Source of the DNA: Viscum album
Taxonomy: Eukaryota > Streptophyta > Magnoliopsida > Santalales > Viscaceae
Direction: 5' to 3'
Assembly (NCBI GenBank): GCA_963277665.1
Contig: OY728163.1
Coordinates: 1,902,352,644 to 1,902,416,643, forward strand
DNA length: 64,000 bases
Shown: in pieces, positions 25,164-39,047 of the stretch
Numbering within the stretch: the stretch's first letter is position 1
How the letters are laid out: the number at the start of each line of letters is the position of its first letter
Program-made: the position numbers and the translations under genes
The notes under the pieces: generated by a model
Told to the model about the DNA's origin: nothing
Seen by the model: the letters and a program-made list of their open reading frames with translations, nothing else
The model's database searches: none

Positions 25164-26400
25164 TGTGTCAAATTTTTACTATAGGGAATCAAATAGGGAA
25201 AACCACTAAAATGTGTAGTAAGGGAGGATTACACAACATTTATACACCAGAAAATTTTCTGAACCATCAATATTCCACTAGGGAGTGTACTCCAACTAGA
25301 CAAGGTATGTAAAACCAATATATATAGTGTGTAAACCATGTACATAGTGGGTACCCAATATGGGGTATCTTCTCATATAGCTCACTTGGCCTAGATATTT
25401 ATTCTACCTGGTCATGTACTTTGACATGGTGTGTAGTAGACCTGGGGTCTGTAAGTGTAATTTACATGTCCAAGTACACCTAAACATGCTATACTGCTAT
25501 GTAGTCAACTAGATGGATGGGTATGATTATATATAATGTATACCCTTATACATAGATTTTAGATTTTAAATGTTCATCTTCCCTTAATTGGAAGAACAGA
25601 CAACATGTGTTTCTATATTATATGATGTGTGTTCTGGAACTACACATCTTATGGTGGGGATTTCGGAATGATAAACCCCTCTAATCAGCCCCAATTCCAT
25701 AGATCGGAGCCTGAGAGGTCCAAATACGTGATTATTGGTACTTAAAACTATAAATTGAAATATCAAATGGGATTTATGGAAAATAATAAAAATGGAATAA
25801 CTTTGGGACAAATCTTATTATACATCACCTATATCCATGATCCAAAGTTATTACGTGATGATCTACTCCTCCTGAGTTCCATGATGTCACCTCTTTTACT
25901 CCCTCTCCCCCTACCCTCTCGATCTTGATGAATGAATCCCACATGGGTGTGTATAAAAGATGTTGGTGAATGATTGGAGAAAAGAAAAATCATATAAGAA
26001 TGATAAGGAAAAAGAACAAAAAAAACATAAAAAGAAAAAGGGCCTTGATCCAAGATATGATTCCCAAAAAGAGTTTAAGATTATAAAAGGGGGAAAACCT
26101 TGTTATGTAATCAATGTTAGTGACAGAATATGAATTTTATTCCCCATTTAAAATATATAGTCAAATGAATGTGTGTGAATCAATTGATATTTAATTAATT
26201 AAATATTTATTATTCCATGAAATACCAAATATCTCATAATTATACAGAACTACTATCCTATCATAAACAACCAATTCTATGATAAATGAGGTGTTCAAAA
26301 ATATTATACAAGATCATATTCTAATGTAAAATTAATAATTTTAGCCCTTAAAAGAATCTGAATGAAAAACAATTATACTAAAGTTTCTAGTTAAAAAAAC
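25164..26400. repeat. Repeat R, copy 1, right part
   Basis: Continues R copy 1 after the gypsy insertion and follows R copy 2 from about 31870. Shared order: ATGTAAAACC (25306, 31998), GGAATTTA/GGATTTAT with AAAAATATA/AAATAATAAA, a C-rich tract (25885-25920 against 32580-32615), a purine-rich stretch, and AATTAATTAAAT then ATTATTCCAT (about 26192, 32898). The right edge is uncertain. Confidence 0.55.
25952..25959 (+). promoter_or_regulatory. Possible TATA box in repeat R
   Basis: TATAAAAG lies just after a C/T-rich tract. The matching place in R copy 2 (about 32622-32631) reads TATATATATT. If R is an LTR this hints at plus orientation, but it is thin evidence. Confidence 0.3.
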
Positions 26401-29400
26401 ATTGGTCCTTAAAATATCCCCAATATAACCCTTCTCATCCCTAACATACCATTACGGTAAATCATTAGCCATTATCTCACCTTGAGAATCTTCACAACTC
26501 TGATATCTTTACCATCCATCAACTTGTCACACACCCTAAAAAAGTCCATTTTCAAGGAATAAGTTTAACCTTAACTTATTTGGGTACACCCCACTATAGA
26601 AATATCTCGATCATCACCTCACAACAGAGTTCCAAGATCAAAGGCACATGCTTCGCCCATCGCAAGAAACAAATACTGGTGTGTCAAAAACCACTTAGAC
26701 TCAAGTGAATATGTGATATCATTAATTCATCACATTTTCTTGCTTCTCAATAATGGTTTTCTATAAAAAAATATGAATTTCAATTATAATGTGGGTAACC
26801 ACCATCAAATAGAAACAAATTTACTCCCCACCATACTTCTTACCATATACCACACCTCGAGTATTGCCTCAACATGTTTCATCACCAAACTAAAAAATAT
26901 AAATAAAAATCTCATCATATAGTTGATTCCTTATCTACATATGTTGGAAGATGTAAATATATAGGTTATACAATAGTAGTAAACTATTATTCCATCGATA
27001 GTAATGTATATATCTCATTAATCCATGATCCCATTAAAATTGGCTAAACTTAACTTTAACCAACTCCTGACACCACATCTCCCAACAATGAAAGTCTAAC
27101 TCCAACCATGGGTGAACCGCCTCACCACACCTTATTAGTACAAAATTAATCCTCTACTATAGAGTGAAATTTATGGTTTTATAATAAAACCATGGAAAAA
27201 ATTCCCATATTTTTTGTTTGAAATCATTAGTCCTCTAATTTCTAAAGTCGAATCATTGATTTACGATTTAAATGTAACCTTAGAAAACCAATGAGTATAT
27301 TTTTAACATGAATCATATTCCCGTGTGTCTTGAATCATGGGAACATTCTAATAATGATACATGTTAGATTATTATAACTAATATATATATATATACCCTT
27401 ACAAATCCTCTTCAAAATCATAAACCTCACTCATGCCCTGATTATTTCCATGACCACCTATCACAAGGAGTCATTTCTGAAATTCTAACGTAAACCACAA
27501 AACTACTGATTGACCAGGTCAAGAACCCAAAAATTCATGTCCGTTGAATCTAGTATTAAATTATAAAAAACCCTAGGAGATTCCATAGAATCTAAAGGTA
27601 TAATCATTCCTATATAAAAACATTGAGAACCTCTCTTACATTAGTTTCAGAATCAGTGTACAACCAAGGTCATTTAATAAATAGGAATCCATAAACCCAA
27701 TCCAACCTCACCCATAAATTTAACTGACTAAAAATTAATTTCAATCAATATTTTTCAAATTAAAAACTAATTTTCCATAGGACTCATACCTATCACTACA
27801 GACTAAGTCTTATAATGGGTATCTTGGTCCTACTACCTAGCCCAAAAATCAAAACTGTTGTAATGTTCGGATCACATGTTCTATCAACCACACACCCATT
27901 TCAATTCAAGAAACATAGTTAACATATCAGTACTATATATGGGGGTTAAATAAAAACAAAAACCTTTGAGTTTTAAACATTCAACATGTTTTCTATTTTA
28001 TATGTTGTAATTTCCATGTTATAGAGGAAAACTCCTTTAAATTTTAATTGGAATCTAATTTAATTGAGACCCATATGTAAATACCAAGTTAAAGAAATTG
28101 ATATACTTGTATTATCTACCAAAATATTTTCTACTATAGCCCATATCCTCTTCAAGAATACTCATGAGGAACTTCACCTTTGAGTATCATGATGTGAATG
28201 TAGAAAAGATAATAAAATATAACTCACTAGGAATCCTCATACAATAATATCCCCTAGATGTCTAATTCGATATAGCATTTTAGGTATCTATAAGCATCAT
28301 ATATAGAATCCTAGAAAGATCACCATAAATGAAGGAATCTACAAACAATTTTTCCATATAAGGTATAATAGTTCCATGAAAATATTACATCAATGATCTA
28401 TGTTATATCATTAGAATGCAGTTTAGTTAAGTCAAATTTCATTCCAAATTATGCGGGAGGACAATGTATAGGTTGTTAATAAAACATTAAATGAACAAAA
28501 ATTAGAAAAAATTCCCTATAGGGTGTCCAATACAAGGAAATCATATTCCATATTGACTTACTAGGGTCGTCTCACCTCCTGTTAATGAGTACTGAGTCAT
28601 TAGTGTCACCATCAAACATCTCTCTATCGATCCACATATCCTACCATCAAATGTAAATATATATAAAAGTCATCCAAATTGTGTAGAATTACAACAATAA
28701 CCTAAATTTTAAAAAACATTTATGTTTCTTCACAGAATTTAAACAATTGGCCTCTATCATCCATAATTCTTACACACTAGTGGTCCTATAACATGTGAAT
28801 CCTATATTAAAAAATTATGCATGAGATGCCTCTCTCCTTTACCAATAATGCATAAAAATCAATCTTTGGCCTCTTGAAAAAGTTACATGATCAATAATAC
28901 ATAATTAATTTTCACTCCTCATAATAAGTGTGCCAATCAAAGTGAAAATCAAAAAAAATTGTAACATCACGTACCAACAGGACCAATATTATATCCCAAG
29001 AAACTGTGACATCTTATAGGAACAATGTTCTATATACACCAATCAGATATCCATCACATGTTCAGAAAAATTATGAATACTTTTATCTACATTATCTAAA
29101 ATAGTCACACAATGGGAAATAAAATCTTTAGATTCCACTTTGTAACATACTAAATCAGATAATAGATGCTATAATTCGGTTTACTATAAGGCCACATGCA
29201 CACATCTCCATAATCTTGAGGATACCAAATATAAGTTGGTTTTTAAGGTGTTTATATGTAGATAAAATTATATTATATAAGATTAAAAAATAGTTGAAAT
29301 AACCAAGAATCGTCCAACTTTTTAAATAACTAGAAGGCACAAGAATTAAAGAAACTGAAATAGAAGCTAATTATAAAATTGAATTAAATTATATAAAATC

Positions 29401-29549
29401 TTGAATAGCTATTTCATACATTAAAAAATGGTAACCCAATAATAAAACCATATATTTACATGTAAATATAATAAAATGAAATAAAAGTACAAGGCTATGC
29501 TACTAAATTTTACCCAAAACACATACCAAATATCTAAGACATAATCGGG
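26401..29549. other. Interior between the two R copies; no gene recognised
   Basis: About 3.1 kb, AT-rich, with stops in all frames; the longest frames are about 60 codons. I searched both strands by eye for protease, reverse transcriptase and integrase wording and found nothing convincing. If R1 and R2 are LTRs, this would be the interior of a non-autonomous element. A short TA run lies at about 27380-27396. Confidence 0.4.
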
Positions 29550-29881
29550 TTGTTCTAGATGGATCAAAAAACCCACATCAATGGCTTTGCTCAATCTACA
29601 ACCCTAAGAATCACTCTATCCATCATGAAATATATGATCAAACTGAAAGGAATAAAAATGTACGAATCTACACCAAGATGAATGTTTATGAAGTGAAAAA
29701 TAAATCTTAATAGTCCACCCCCATTTGTGAGCATATAATTTCCTGTCAGAAGTATATACTCATGCAATATGCTCATTCAATATAAGACAAAAAATGTAAA
29801 TGATAAATAAAATAAATAATCTAAAACCATAGTCGATCTTTGGGTCTATTATATAGATAAAAAATACAATATTCCATCAAT

Positions 29882-29908
<27 letters not shown>
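29882..29908. repeat. TA microsatellite
   Basis: A 27-base alternating TA run. R copy 1 has a shorter, interrupted TA-rich block at the same place (about 14167-14222). Confidence 0.85.
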
Positions 29909-29912
<4 letters not shown>

Positions 29913-31204
29913 GTATGTATCCTCATAAATATCTTAATATATACATAAATATTTCCACAAATATACAAGTAAGGTAAAAAATAAAATTAATCAACTATAA
30001 TCTGTCCATTTGTCTATAATACCAAACAACAATACATTCTTTGAAAAGTTAATTGAGGTTGATTTCATACCACACAAACCATGTATAATTATGTCAATCA
30101 TTGGGTTTATAATTCTGTTCAGCAAAAATATGTTTGATCTATCCCAAAAAATGTCACCATGCAAGCTACATCACCACAGGGTGATAAATGTCATAGGCTT
30201 GGGATCACTCATACTCACCTCCAATCACTTTAATAAAAGAATCTAGGTAATACCTACACATTCTATTAATATGGTACTAAGATGGATTTCATACCACTCA
30301 TTCCTTTTATTTCCAAATTGATGTCTGATAATTGGGTCCTGACCCATATGTGGTCATGAAATTTTAGCTTAGATGAACCATATAGGGGATGGCCATTATT
30401 CAATCTATAAAAGAAATTCTTTTAGAATCCTTTTATATTCTCAACATCTATTCATATAAATGGATCAACATCCAACTCCTAGTCATGTTTGGAGAGTTTT
30501 GTAATGTAATTATGTGTCCATATGAACCTTGGGAGAATACGATGTGTTTCTCTATAGAGAATAATAATCCTATAGTGAATCAATAATACTTACCTCTATA
30601 TCCAACATCATGGTCAAGTAATCAACCATGGAGAGATAATCATCCCCATTAATCAGGAGTGGATAAACTTCATTGATCACTTTAATGATGTAGAGTGACA
30701 TATCTAACACAATGCCCACGTAATTGATTGTGGAGAGGACAACCATCACCATCCCTATGGGGAGAATAATTATCCTAAATAATAACTCATAAGTATGATC
30801 CAATGATTTACTTCTGAGAATCTAAAAATAAAAGATTTGGATTAATAGAAAAATACTAGGACGTTTTTCTAGGCATCATAATAAGATAAAACACAAATAA
30901 AAATTCTATGAATCTAGATCCTAGGGAATACATCATGGAATACTAATAAATAATTCCAAATTATTTCAGGAACATCAGCCATGTACCGAGAAGCACCTCT
31001 TGTAATCATAGTTTCATTAATAGTATTCAATATAATTCATGAATAAAAGAGCGGGGTGGTCTAATGAATAAAACCACCAATATTGTCACAAACCCCTAGG
31101 ATTAAATATTTGATATGTTTTCTTAGGCGAGACCCACTAGTATCTCTTCCCAATCCCATGTACTAGCATAGGGCCAGTCAAACACCAAGGCACACACTGG
31201 GTCT

Positions 31205-31585
31205 CTCACGTTAAATCACTATAGAGGAATCACACTTTGGATCCTCAAAGTCTATATTGAAGAGATGTAATCCCTATGGGGAACCTCATATTCAATAATC
31301 TAATAGAGGTACTCTATGTGCAATTCATGGAAAAAGTAAGTAAACGCAGACATCCTACAAAGGATCCTCTAGGTTGAACATAAGCAAAGGCAACCTATGT
31401 GGGATCCTTGGAATGGTATATGTTGGTAGAGTTATGTTACATGGGATCCTCAAAAAGATTTAGTAGGTAGATGTATCCGAAAAGGGAACCCTATACTAGT
31501 ATATATGTGGTGGTGTTACACTGGGTTCTCTAAGATACAATAGTATGTCAAAGGTATCGTACATGGGACCCTCTAGGTAAAAGGA
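31205..31585. repeat. Degenerate GATCCTC tandem repeats in R copy 2
   Basis: Cores of the type GGATCCTC/GGACCCTC recur near 31237, 31370, 31408, 31443 and 31566 with GTA-rich spacers. Same position within R as the array at 15560-15905. Confidence 0.5.
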
Positions 31586-33100
31586 TAAGATGACATAATT
31601 TTACAAAATAAAATTAATTTTAATATCATACTATATAGGTGGATCATATTGCTTCATATATCAGGGGACTTAATCTATATTGGTCCATATAACCAAAAAA
31701 TATATCTCCTTCCCAAGAGATAACCAAATTTTATTTTTTAATGAAGAACCTCTCCAATTAGTAAAAATAGAAAAACTCATCCTACGGTACTCAAATATCA
31801 TCAAGGATTTTAAAATAATTTTCTATGCATAATGACACCCAAAATGGACTACTCTTGTATCCAATTTTAAATTCAGGGTGTAAAATAAGAAAAACCCTAA
31901 AAGAGTTTCTTTTGAGGAGTAGAGGTTTTTATACCCAAGTACACGATGTGTACCATCAATGCTTAACATGGGTATGTACTCGAGCTATGAATGGAATGTA
32001 AAACCGATGAAAAATTCATGTATACCATATACACAACATGTATGGTACATAATGTACCTCCCATTCACCTCACATGGCATGACCAAGTATACTTCCTGGT
32101 GGTGTACATCTACATAGCTTGAAGCCCACCCATGGTCTAGCTATCAACTGTACATGGCCAACTACCTATGTACTAGATATCTAGAGAGATACCCACCTTC
32201 ATATCTATGTACCAGTACATATTATGTATACCATATATGTATGATATAAATCTATAAGGATTATGTTCCTTGAAAGAGAACAACAAACTATGTGGGTCCT
32301 TTAACAACATGTCGTGTGATTTTCATTTTTGAATAGTGAAACCCTCAAATTGGTTAGAAACTCATTTTATGCCCAAAATCAAATGAAAAATTATCAAGGT
32401 GTCCTATGTATTGATAAAAGTAACTGAAAACTAAAAAGCGGTAAATCAATTGGAATTTACATAAAAAATATAAAAAACATTCCTTTTGGGGGTGATTTAC
32501 AAATTCATTGCACCCATCCATGGTCCATGTCTACCACACGTTGGCCTACCACATTCGGAGCATTGTAATGGAACTAATCTTCCTCTCTACCACTTGGTCT
32601 ATCTTCCTCTCTCTCTCTCTATATATATTCTCTCTTTCATGGTGAAGGAAGACCACATGATGGAATATGTAAAAATCTAGGGGAGAAAAGGATAAAAGAA
32701 AAATAAATGATGAAAAAGGGGGGAATGACAGAAAAATAAAATGGGGATCAACCCCAAACCTTACTCACTATATGTGTTTGTGCCTCACATCTCCAAAACC
32801 CCCCATTTCGGACTCAAAGGTAGAAACTGAATCTCAATTCGATGCTCCAAAAAAAGGTTATAGGTTGTTGAACGTGTGTTAATAAATTATTATTCAATTA
32901 ATTAAATGTTTTTTATTTATTATTCCATTATTATTAAAACATCATTTAATTGTACCAAACAACTTTCCAAGGGAAAACACCCTTTTTTAGGACCAATGGA
33001 GTTTCTAGAAAGATAATTTTTGATCATATGGTTGGGAAAAAGTAACATTTCACCATGTAAAATCATCTAAAAGAAAAATATCAAATTTTCTCTTGAATTT

Positions 33101-35235
33101 TAATTCTAAAAAAACTAGGGTCTTTAATATTTACCTTCCATTCAATCCATCTATCAAGAATAATGGATATTATGTTCATGTGGACATATTGGCTACTATC
33201 CCATTAAATGGTGTAATCAATTTTCTATCCCTAACATTTATATATTACTATAAATACTTTTCTAATGAACATATATGATATTTTATCATGGATATAAATC
33301 AGAACACAAACTAACCATGATCAATATAATTGAACAGAAATTACTGAACTATAAAATAAAAGAAAAATGAATCAATTCTCAATTGAAATAGTGATTTAAA
33401 ATAATAATTGTTTTTAAATCAGTGATAGAAGACTATAGGTACATAATTAATGGTATAAAATATATTAGTATGGATATATATTATATTTATAATAATCCAA
33501 TATTTATTGTGTTAGAGGTTCAGACACATCTGAAGGAATTCTAACACTAGGTATTGGTTTCTTATATGACATTTACTTAAGTGAGACATATGATATATTC
33601 ACCACTCAATACTCTGTATGGTGTATATAGTGACCTTTTTTATATGTTATATCATGAATAAATTTATATTTATAGTATTTTAATGTTTTATTTGATTTTA
33701 TTTCATTTATATGGCTAATGATTAAAACATTAGAAAAGTGATAAGGTTATATTTAACAATCTAGTCATTATGAAAGATGGTTTGTATTTATGAAACCCTA
33801 TGGTGATTTTTTTAATAATTCTTAAAAATGACAATTTTAATTCACTCTAGTAATTCAATAACTTTTGAATTTAATAGTAATATATTTTATATACTTAGTA
33901 TATAAAATGATTCAGATGAATTTTTATGAAAATATGACTTCATTTCCCCCTTCAGTAAAAAATTCATTTTCACCCAATTCCATGATTGACGAAAAATGTG
34001 AATGGAATATTTACTTTATCATGTATAACATTAATGATAATTAACACCATCATGACATCTCATTTTTTCAAATATTTCTTGAAATGTTTCAAAGGTTATT
34101 TTCAAATAACTATGTAATCCAAAAAATTGAACTTTTACTTTTAAAATTTAATTTTTATAGTTCAAATGATATTTTTGTTATTATTTGAAAGAATATTAAA
34201 TATTTATAGATATTATTTAATTCAATAAATTAATCTCCATAAATAATTTATTATATTATAAATTTTTTAATAAATTAATACTTTTAAATTACATGTTTTA
34301 ATAAAGTGTTAATTTTTGTGCTTAATTTTTAGTGATACTGATGTTTTTATATTTTTAATTATGTTTAGAGTTTGTAAAAAATATGGGACATCCTTAGTAA
34401 GGATCCATTGATATACCTCACCCCAATTGAGGACCCTTGGGAAAAACCCCATGGGAAGGAACCACATAGGAATCCCCAAAATGAGGCATTGGATTTTGGT
34501 TTTCATAGTGCATGCCAAAGGCATAAGGGCCTTTGTTTAAGCCTCATAGAGCACAACCATAAGAGTATAGGTCTGATAGGTATCCCACTAGTCTATAGTC
34601 TTATGTGTGTATGTGTTAACTGGTGTTGATCCCCGATATTCAGCTCATACTTAGGATTAGTGTACCTTTAATGATAAAAATCTCTCTCACCTTATCAATA
34701 ATTCGATTTCATATGCTAATACATGTTCACTATTCATCCAAGTTAATAACATGGATACACTCTCAGATATCAGATATTTTGAGAGAAACCCATCCAACCT
34801 ATTTCTTCTTACAACACATTATTTATTAAATCCCAAGCTCCATTGTTTGAATATTCATTATATTATTATAGAATATGCACATTCACATGTAAACAGGAAA
34901 TCATCCCAGTGTCTCAAAAGATTTTATCTATGTTTTTTCAAACATGAAATTTTTTCTCATTTTTTTCTGCATCTCCTTAAATTTATTCATTATATTTTCA
35001 ACAATGGAATCTCTTAGTCTTATTTAATGTATTTTTTCATATCTTAGATAATTTGGTTTGAAGACTTCCCTCCATTTTTTCCTCAATGATGCATTTTTTC
35101 TCAATAATGGTGAATCATTGACTCACCGCTGGACTTCTCCAATGGTGTGGTTTGAGTCATCTGTGGAAATCGTTGGTGATTTAGTGAGTAACAAATAGAC
35201 ATCACCAATGGTGATACATGATTCATAATTTTAAC
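33101..35235. other. Unassigned AT-rich DNA
   Basis: No element boundary, coding motif or RNA gene recognised. The overlapping frames at 34309-34629 and 34623-35017 (up to 88 codons) show no domain. This is the left flank of the gypsy array. Confidence 0.4.
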
Positions 35236-37348
35236 TATAACATCTTGGGTCTTAATTACACATTTAAATATGATTTATTACATAAAAAAATCACATAAGA
35301 AGACTCTATGGATTCTACAGGTCTAGTTTCTTGGGAAATTAGGAACATTACAACATCTTTATTAAAAAATTCCTTTACAGGGCCATAACATTCACTTGTA
35401 CATAGTGTTTCATAAGATAAACTAAGGACATACATGTGAAAAGGGGGATCTATTAAGCCCAGTAAGAGATTAAGAAATTCATAAAATGAATAATATAGTA
35501 ATTTTGGGAAATAGGAATATCAATGGAGCACAAGAGAAACATGAACATTAAGGCATGATATAGCATGACTATCATAACATGGAAATGAGACAACAAAATT
35601 TAACATGACATTAGCACAAGTCAAGGATCATTACACCTAGAGCATGATTAAACCCTCATTTTACATGAATTATTATGAGTAAACCCTCATTTCAAATGGT
35701 GTATCATGGTACTATTCTTTATCCAATGCATTTGAGCACTATCAGGGCACACCCTTCTTAATCATTCCATTTCAGGCCTAAGTGTGCCACAAAGATCATT
35801 CAACATGGATTCATTAAACATCATTAATTTTTCCATGATAAGGGAATGTTGAATTCATACATGAAACTATATAATCAATAAAAAAATGTTCATGAAGGTG
35901 AATACCCTTGATAGAGAAATTGGGAATGTTATTAAATGCACAATGTCTTTGGCTGGGAGAATCACGGTGCAATTCTAGCAGCATAACAGGGTGACATAAT
36001 AATTTATAAAAATATTTGATGAGAGGTAAAATTGTATCCCAAAATATTTACATGAAATGGAAAATAAAAGGGTCATATTGATACATTTCCCAACATACTT
36101 AATGGAATTTACATGCATAATATAAAAGAATTGATTGAATGAAAATGAGAAGAGAGAAATTATTTACAGAATTTTGACGTGGAAATAAGTGTGAATGGGA
36201 GGAATTATTGAAAGAGAAAGTGGTATTTCATCATTAAAACATGAGTAGGGAATTATGGGGGAGTTTTGAAATAAAACACTAACATTTTTAATTGATAAAA
36301 GTGTATAACAATATAATGAAATTTGGACAAAAATGATAAAGAAAGAAATCCCTTACTTAGAAGTGTGATCCCAAATGATTGGGAGGGGATTGAGAGAGGT
36401 TTATTAGGAACTTGGGGAACCTTGTAAGGATTCTAGAGATATTGGATTAGTTTTTGGTCTAGGTCCAATGGTTTTTAGTGATGAGAAGTGGGATCTTGGG
36501 TGGGTTTGTATAGGAAAAGGGAGGGAATTCATTATTATTTAGGTTTTGGACACTACACATTAAACTAATCAAAACAACAAATAATACCATAGGTTTTTTC
36601 CATGGCTTTTTGAAAAGTGGAGTGGAAAATATTATTTAATAAATCAAATGGCAGAACTTATTAAAATATTAGTCTTTATTATGTGGAGGTGAGTCACACT
36701 CTCAAGGAAATCATTTTAAAATGATAAAATGTTTTATAAGTTTGGAGGGTCCATTAAAGCTTTATAAAATAAATAAAATATTCTGAAATTACATAATATT
36801 AATGTTCAAACATATATTGGTCTAAAATCCCTTTTATAGTATTTTATTACATCACTATCGGTTCATTATGATGTCACAAAACACATTATATATTTAAAAG
36901 ATATTTAATTATTAACCAAAAAGTCGATTATCTCAGAAAATTATAAAAAATTCACCGTTAGATAATTTAGTAATCAGGAATCTAAAAATAATATTCATTT
37001 TATTTAACTAATTTTCTAAATATTTTAATTTTCTATTTTAAAATAATAACCAAAATTTATTGAAAATTCAAGGGTTCTGACAAAAACAGTTTTCAACTCT
37101 TAATAAAAATTTCGATTGTATTCATAAAAAAATTATACAATAAATCTTATTTAATAAAAAGTAATTTGGTAACAAATTTTTTTTAAAATATTATTTAGTT
37201 CCAAAAATAAATTAATTCATTAAAATATATTCTTTATTTTTATATTATCTAAAAATACTATTTGTGATTTAAAACCCATTTATAAAAAAACAATAAAATG
37301 AATGTATATAATTTATTATATACAAAAATAATGAATATAATCATTATG

Positions 37349-37618
37349 CTATGGTATTTTTATATAAACTCTTGTAACACCCACATAAGACCTACGAGTA
37401 AGGTGTGCGATGGTGACAGAATTTTTGGGAGGCTCAGATAACATCACTTGAGTGATAATATATATTAACTTCCACTTCTCCCACATGAAGTTCTGTTCAA
37501 GATTAACATGTGGAAGCTCATCTTGGGCTTGGTAAATAGCGAATCCCAATGATGATACCTCCTTTTTGAGCTCTAAAAAATTGTCTTCGTATGGAGCAAT
37601 TGTACTGGATGAGGCCAT
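37349..37618 (-). CDS. LTR-A leader ORF, 89 codons, unknown function
   Basis: Open from an ATG at 37618 to a TAG at 37349-37351 with no interruption. The product starts MASSS, then has a Leu/Glu-rich, probably helical middle (LELKKEVSSLG), then EKWKLI, a Ser/Pro segment and a C-terminus ending AHLTRRSY and, last, IKIP. No signal peptide or membrane segment is visible; a short coiled coil is possible. It lies inside the LTR, 42 nt after a TATA box, so it would be the first ORF of the element RNA. Gapless relatives sit in LTR-B and LTR-C; I count about 49 of 89 identical residues with C. An in-frame GTG lies directly before the ATG. I do not recognise a family. It could be a leader ORF that affects translation, a captured gene piece, or chance preserved by shared descent. 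Confidence 0.5.
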   Translation of the reverse strand: MASSSTIAPYEDNFLELKKEVSSLGFAIYQAQDELPHVNLEQNFMWEKWKLIYIITQVMLSEPPKNSVTIAHLTRRSYVGVTRVYIKIP

Positions 37619-37659
37619 CACTTCCTTTGTCTTAGGAAATTGGATTTGTTAAAGCCCTA

Positions 37660-37667
37660 TATTTATA
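37660..37667 (-). promoter_or_regulatory. TATA box of LTR-A
   Basis: On the minus strand TATAAATA is followed by TAGGGC. It is 180 bp from the LTR start and 42 nt before the leader ORF start codon; both distances are the same in LTR-C. Confidence 0.65.
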
Positions 37668-37848
37668 CTAATCATGTGGTCATTGTTCAATAGCTATATT
37701 AAAATTGGTAAAAATTCTAAATGGTATTTTAAAATCCAAAAAATGTAAAACCAAGGTATTTCATATGTCTTATAGAAGCATTTTACATAGTAATAAATTT
37801 AATGTGATCAAGAAGAATTTTATTTAATAAAATTTTGTGTCATTATGA

Positions 37849-37861
37849 TCTTCCCCGCTTC
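37849..37861 (-). other. Polypurine tract of interior 1
   Basis: Minus-strand GAAGCGGGGAAGA lies between the integrase C-terminal codons and LTR-A, where plus-strand synthesis would start. The counterpart in interior 2 is AAGGGG at about 47498-47503. Confidence 0.65.
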
Positions 37862-39047
37862 AAAAATTTTTCCCTCGAAATTTACTTTTCCCATACTAAA
37901 ACAGATGTGGGTTACTCCACCTCATCACCTCCTCTGGTTCCCACATTATTTCTTCAAACTTTTGGTTTTTATAAAACACCTTGATAAGGGTCATTGTCTT
38001 ATTTCGTATAACCTTTTTCATAAAATCAAAGATTTTAACAAGATTATATTCATAGGAGAGGTCATTCTACAATGGTACCACCTCGGGATTGAGTACATGC
38101 AATGGGTCAGTTATATACATCCTCAAGAGTGATACATAGAATACATCATGTACTTGATATAGGTTTAGTGGGAGTGCTACTCGATAGTCCACTTCTCCAA
38201 TGCGATCAAGGATCTCAAAAGAGTAGATGTACCTTGGATTAAGTTTTATCTTCTTCAAAAATCTCAAAACTCTCTTCCATAGTGATATGTAGAGGAATAC
38301 TATGTCTCTAACATCATGCTCTAGTTCTCGTTGAGGATTGATAGCATAGCTCTTTTGTTGACTCTAAGAAGCTTTATATTACTACTATATGGTCTTAAAC
38401 TTATCCATTATTTCTTCAACCATTTCATAACCTAAGAGTTTTCACCCCCCAAACTCATCTCAACATGCTGATGATCTGCACCTCTTCCCATAAATGGCAT
38501 CATAAGGATCCATTTGGATACAAAAGTGGAAACTGTTATGGTAAGATAACTCAACCAGAGAAAGATGTTGATCACATCATCTTTTGAAGTCCATTGATAA
38601 TTTTATCAATATGTCCTCTTGTGTTTGGATAGTCTAATTAGATTGGACATCAGTTTGATGATGATAAGACATATTGATGTTCAGCTCAGTATTTAGAGCA
38701 TGTTGGAGACTATTCCAGAACATAGAGGTAAATCTTGGATCTCGATCAGATATAATAGATAGTGGTACTCCATGCAGCCTTACCACTTCTCTGATTTTAT
38801 CCATTCTAGTTGATCCAATGAGAAATAATATCAATTTGTAATGAAGTGTGCAGTCTTTATAAGATGATCCACATCAACCCATATAACATTTTTTCCTTGG
38901 GATGCATTCAGAAGTTCAGTGACAAAGTCCATCATGATGTTCTCCAATTTCCATGTTGGTATGGGTAAAGTTTTCTTCATCCCCTTATAATTATTCCTTT
39001 CAAACATCACTTGCAGACTTACAAGGAACATTGATGTATACTCAACA
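37862..39047 (-). pseudogene. Integrase, second part, of gypsy interior 1
   Basis: Minus strand, reading from 39061 downward. The end of the zinc-finger region (MKKENVEYTSMF) is followed by MMDFVTELL, VDVDHLIKTAHF, then ISDRDPRFTSMFW and YHHQTDVQS (38634-38834). These match the gypsy integrase core; the second catalytic Asp (SDRD) is present. The C-terminal domain follows at 38067-38267 (SPRYIGPFEILDRIGEV-like wording) and runs on, through one stop, to EEVMRWSNPHLF at about 37905-37940 and the purine tract. It is separated from its first part by the LINE at 39064-41227. Several stops and frame changes make it non-functional. Confidence 0.85.

Larger units (their letters stand above)
29550..33100. 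repeat. Repeat R, copy 2 (probable LTR)
   Basis: Uninterrupted copy of R, about 3.5 kb. Collinear landmarks with copy 1 are listed under the copy 1 entries. It contains a TA microsatellite, GATCCTC tandem repeats, a cluster of GTAC-containing words and a CT-rich tract before a TATATATA. Both edges are estimates because divergence is high. No ORF in it looks real. Confidence 0.55.
35236..37847 (-). repeat. LTR-A of the gypsy array
   Basis: On the plus strand it opens TATAACATC (TGTAAC decayed) and closes GTGTCATTATG, the counterpart of GGGTCGTTACA. On the minus strand the LTR therefore starts near 37847 with the Tekay-type TGTAACGACCC text, degraded. Length is exactly that of LTR-C, 2612 bp. 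The minus strand has a purine tract just upstream (37849-37861), a TATA box 180 bp in and a small ORF right after it. Confidence 0.75.

Noticed and set aside
26860..26960. Minus-strand text resembling the segment after the RT catalytic box
   Set aside because: The pattern of Lys/Val/Met residues was suggestive, but the preceding stretch shows no RT motif on any frame, so I do not call a gene in the R interior.
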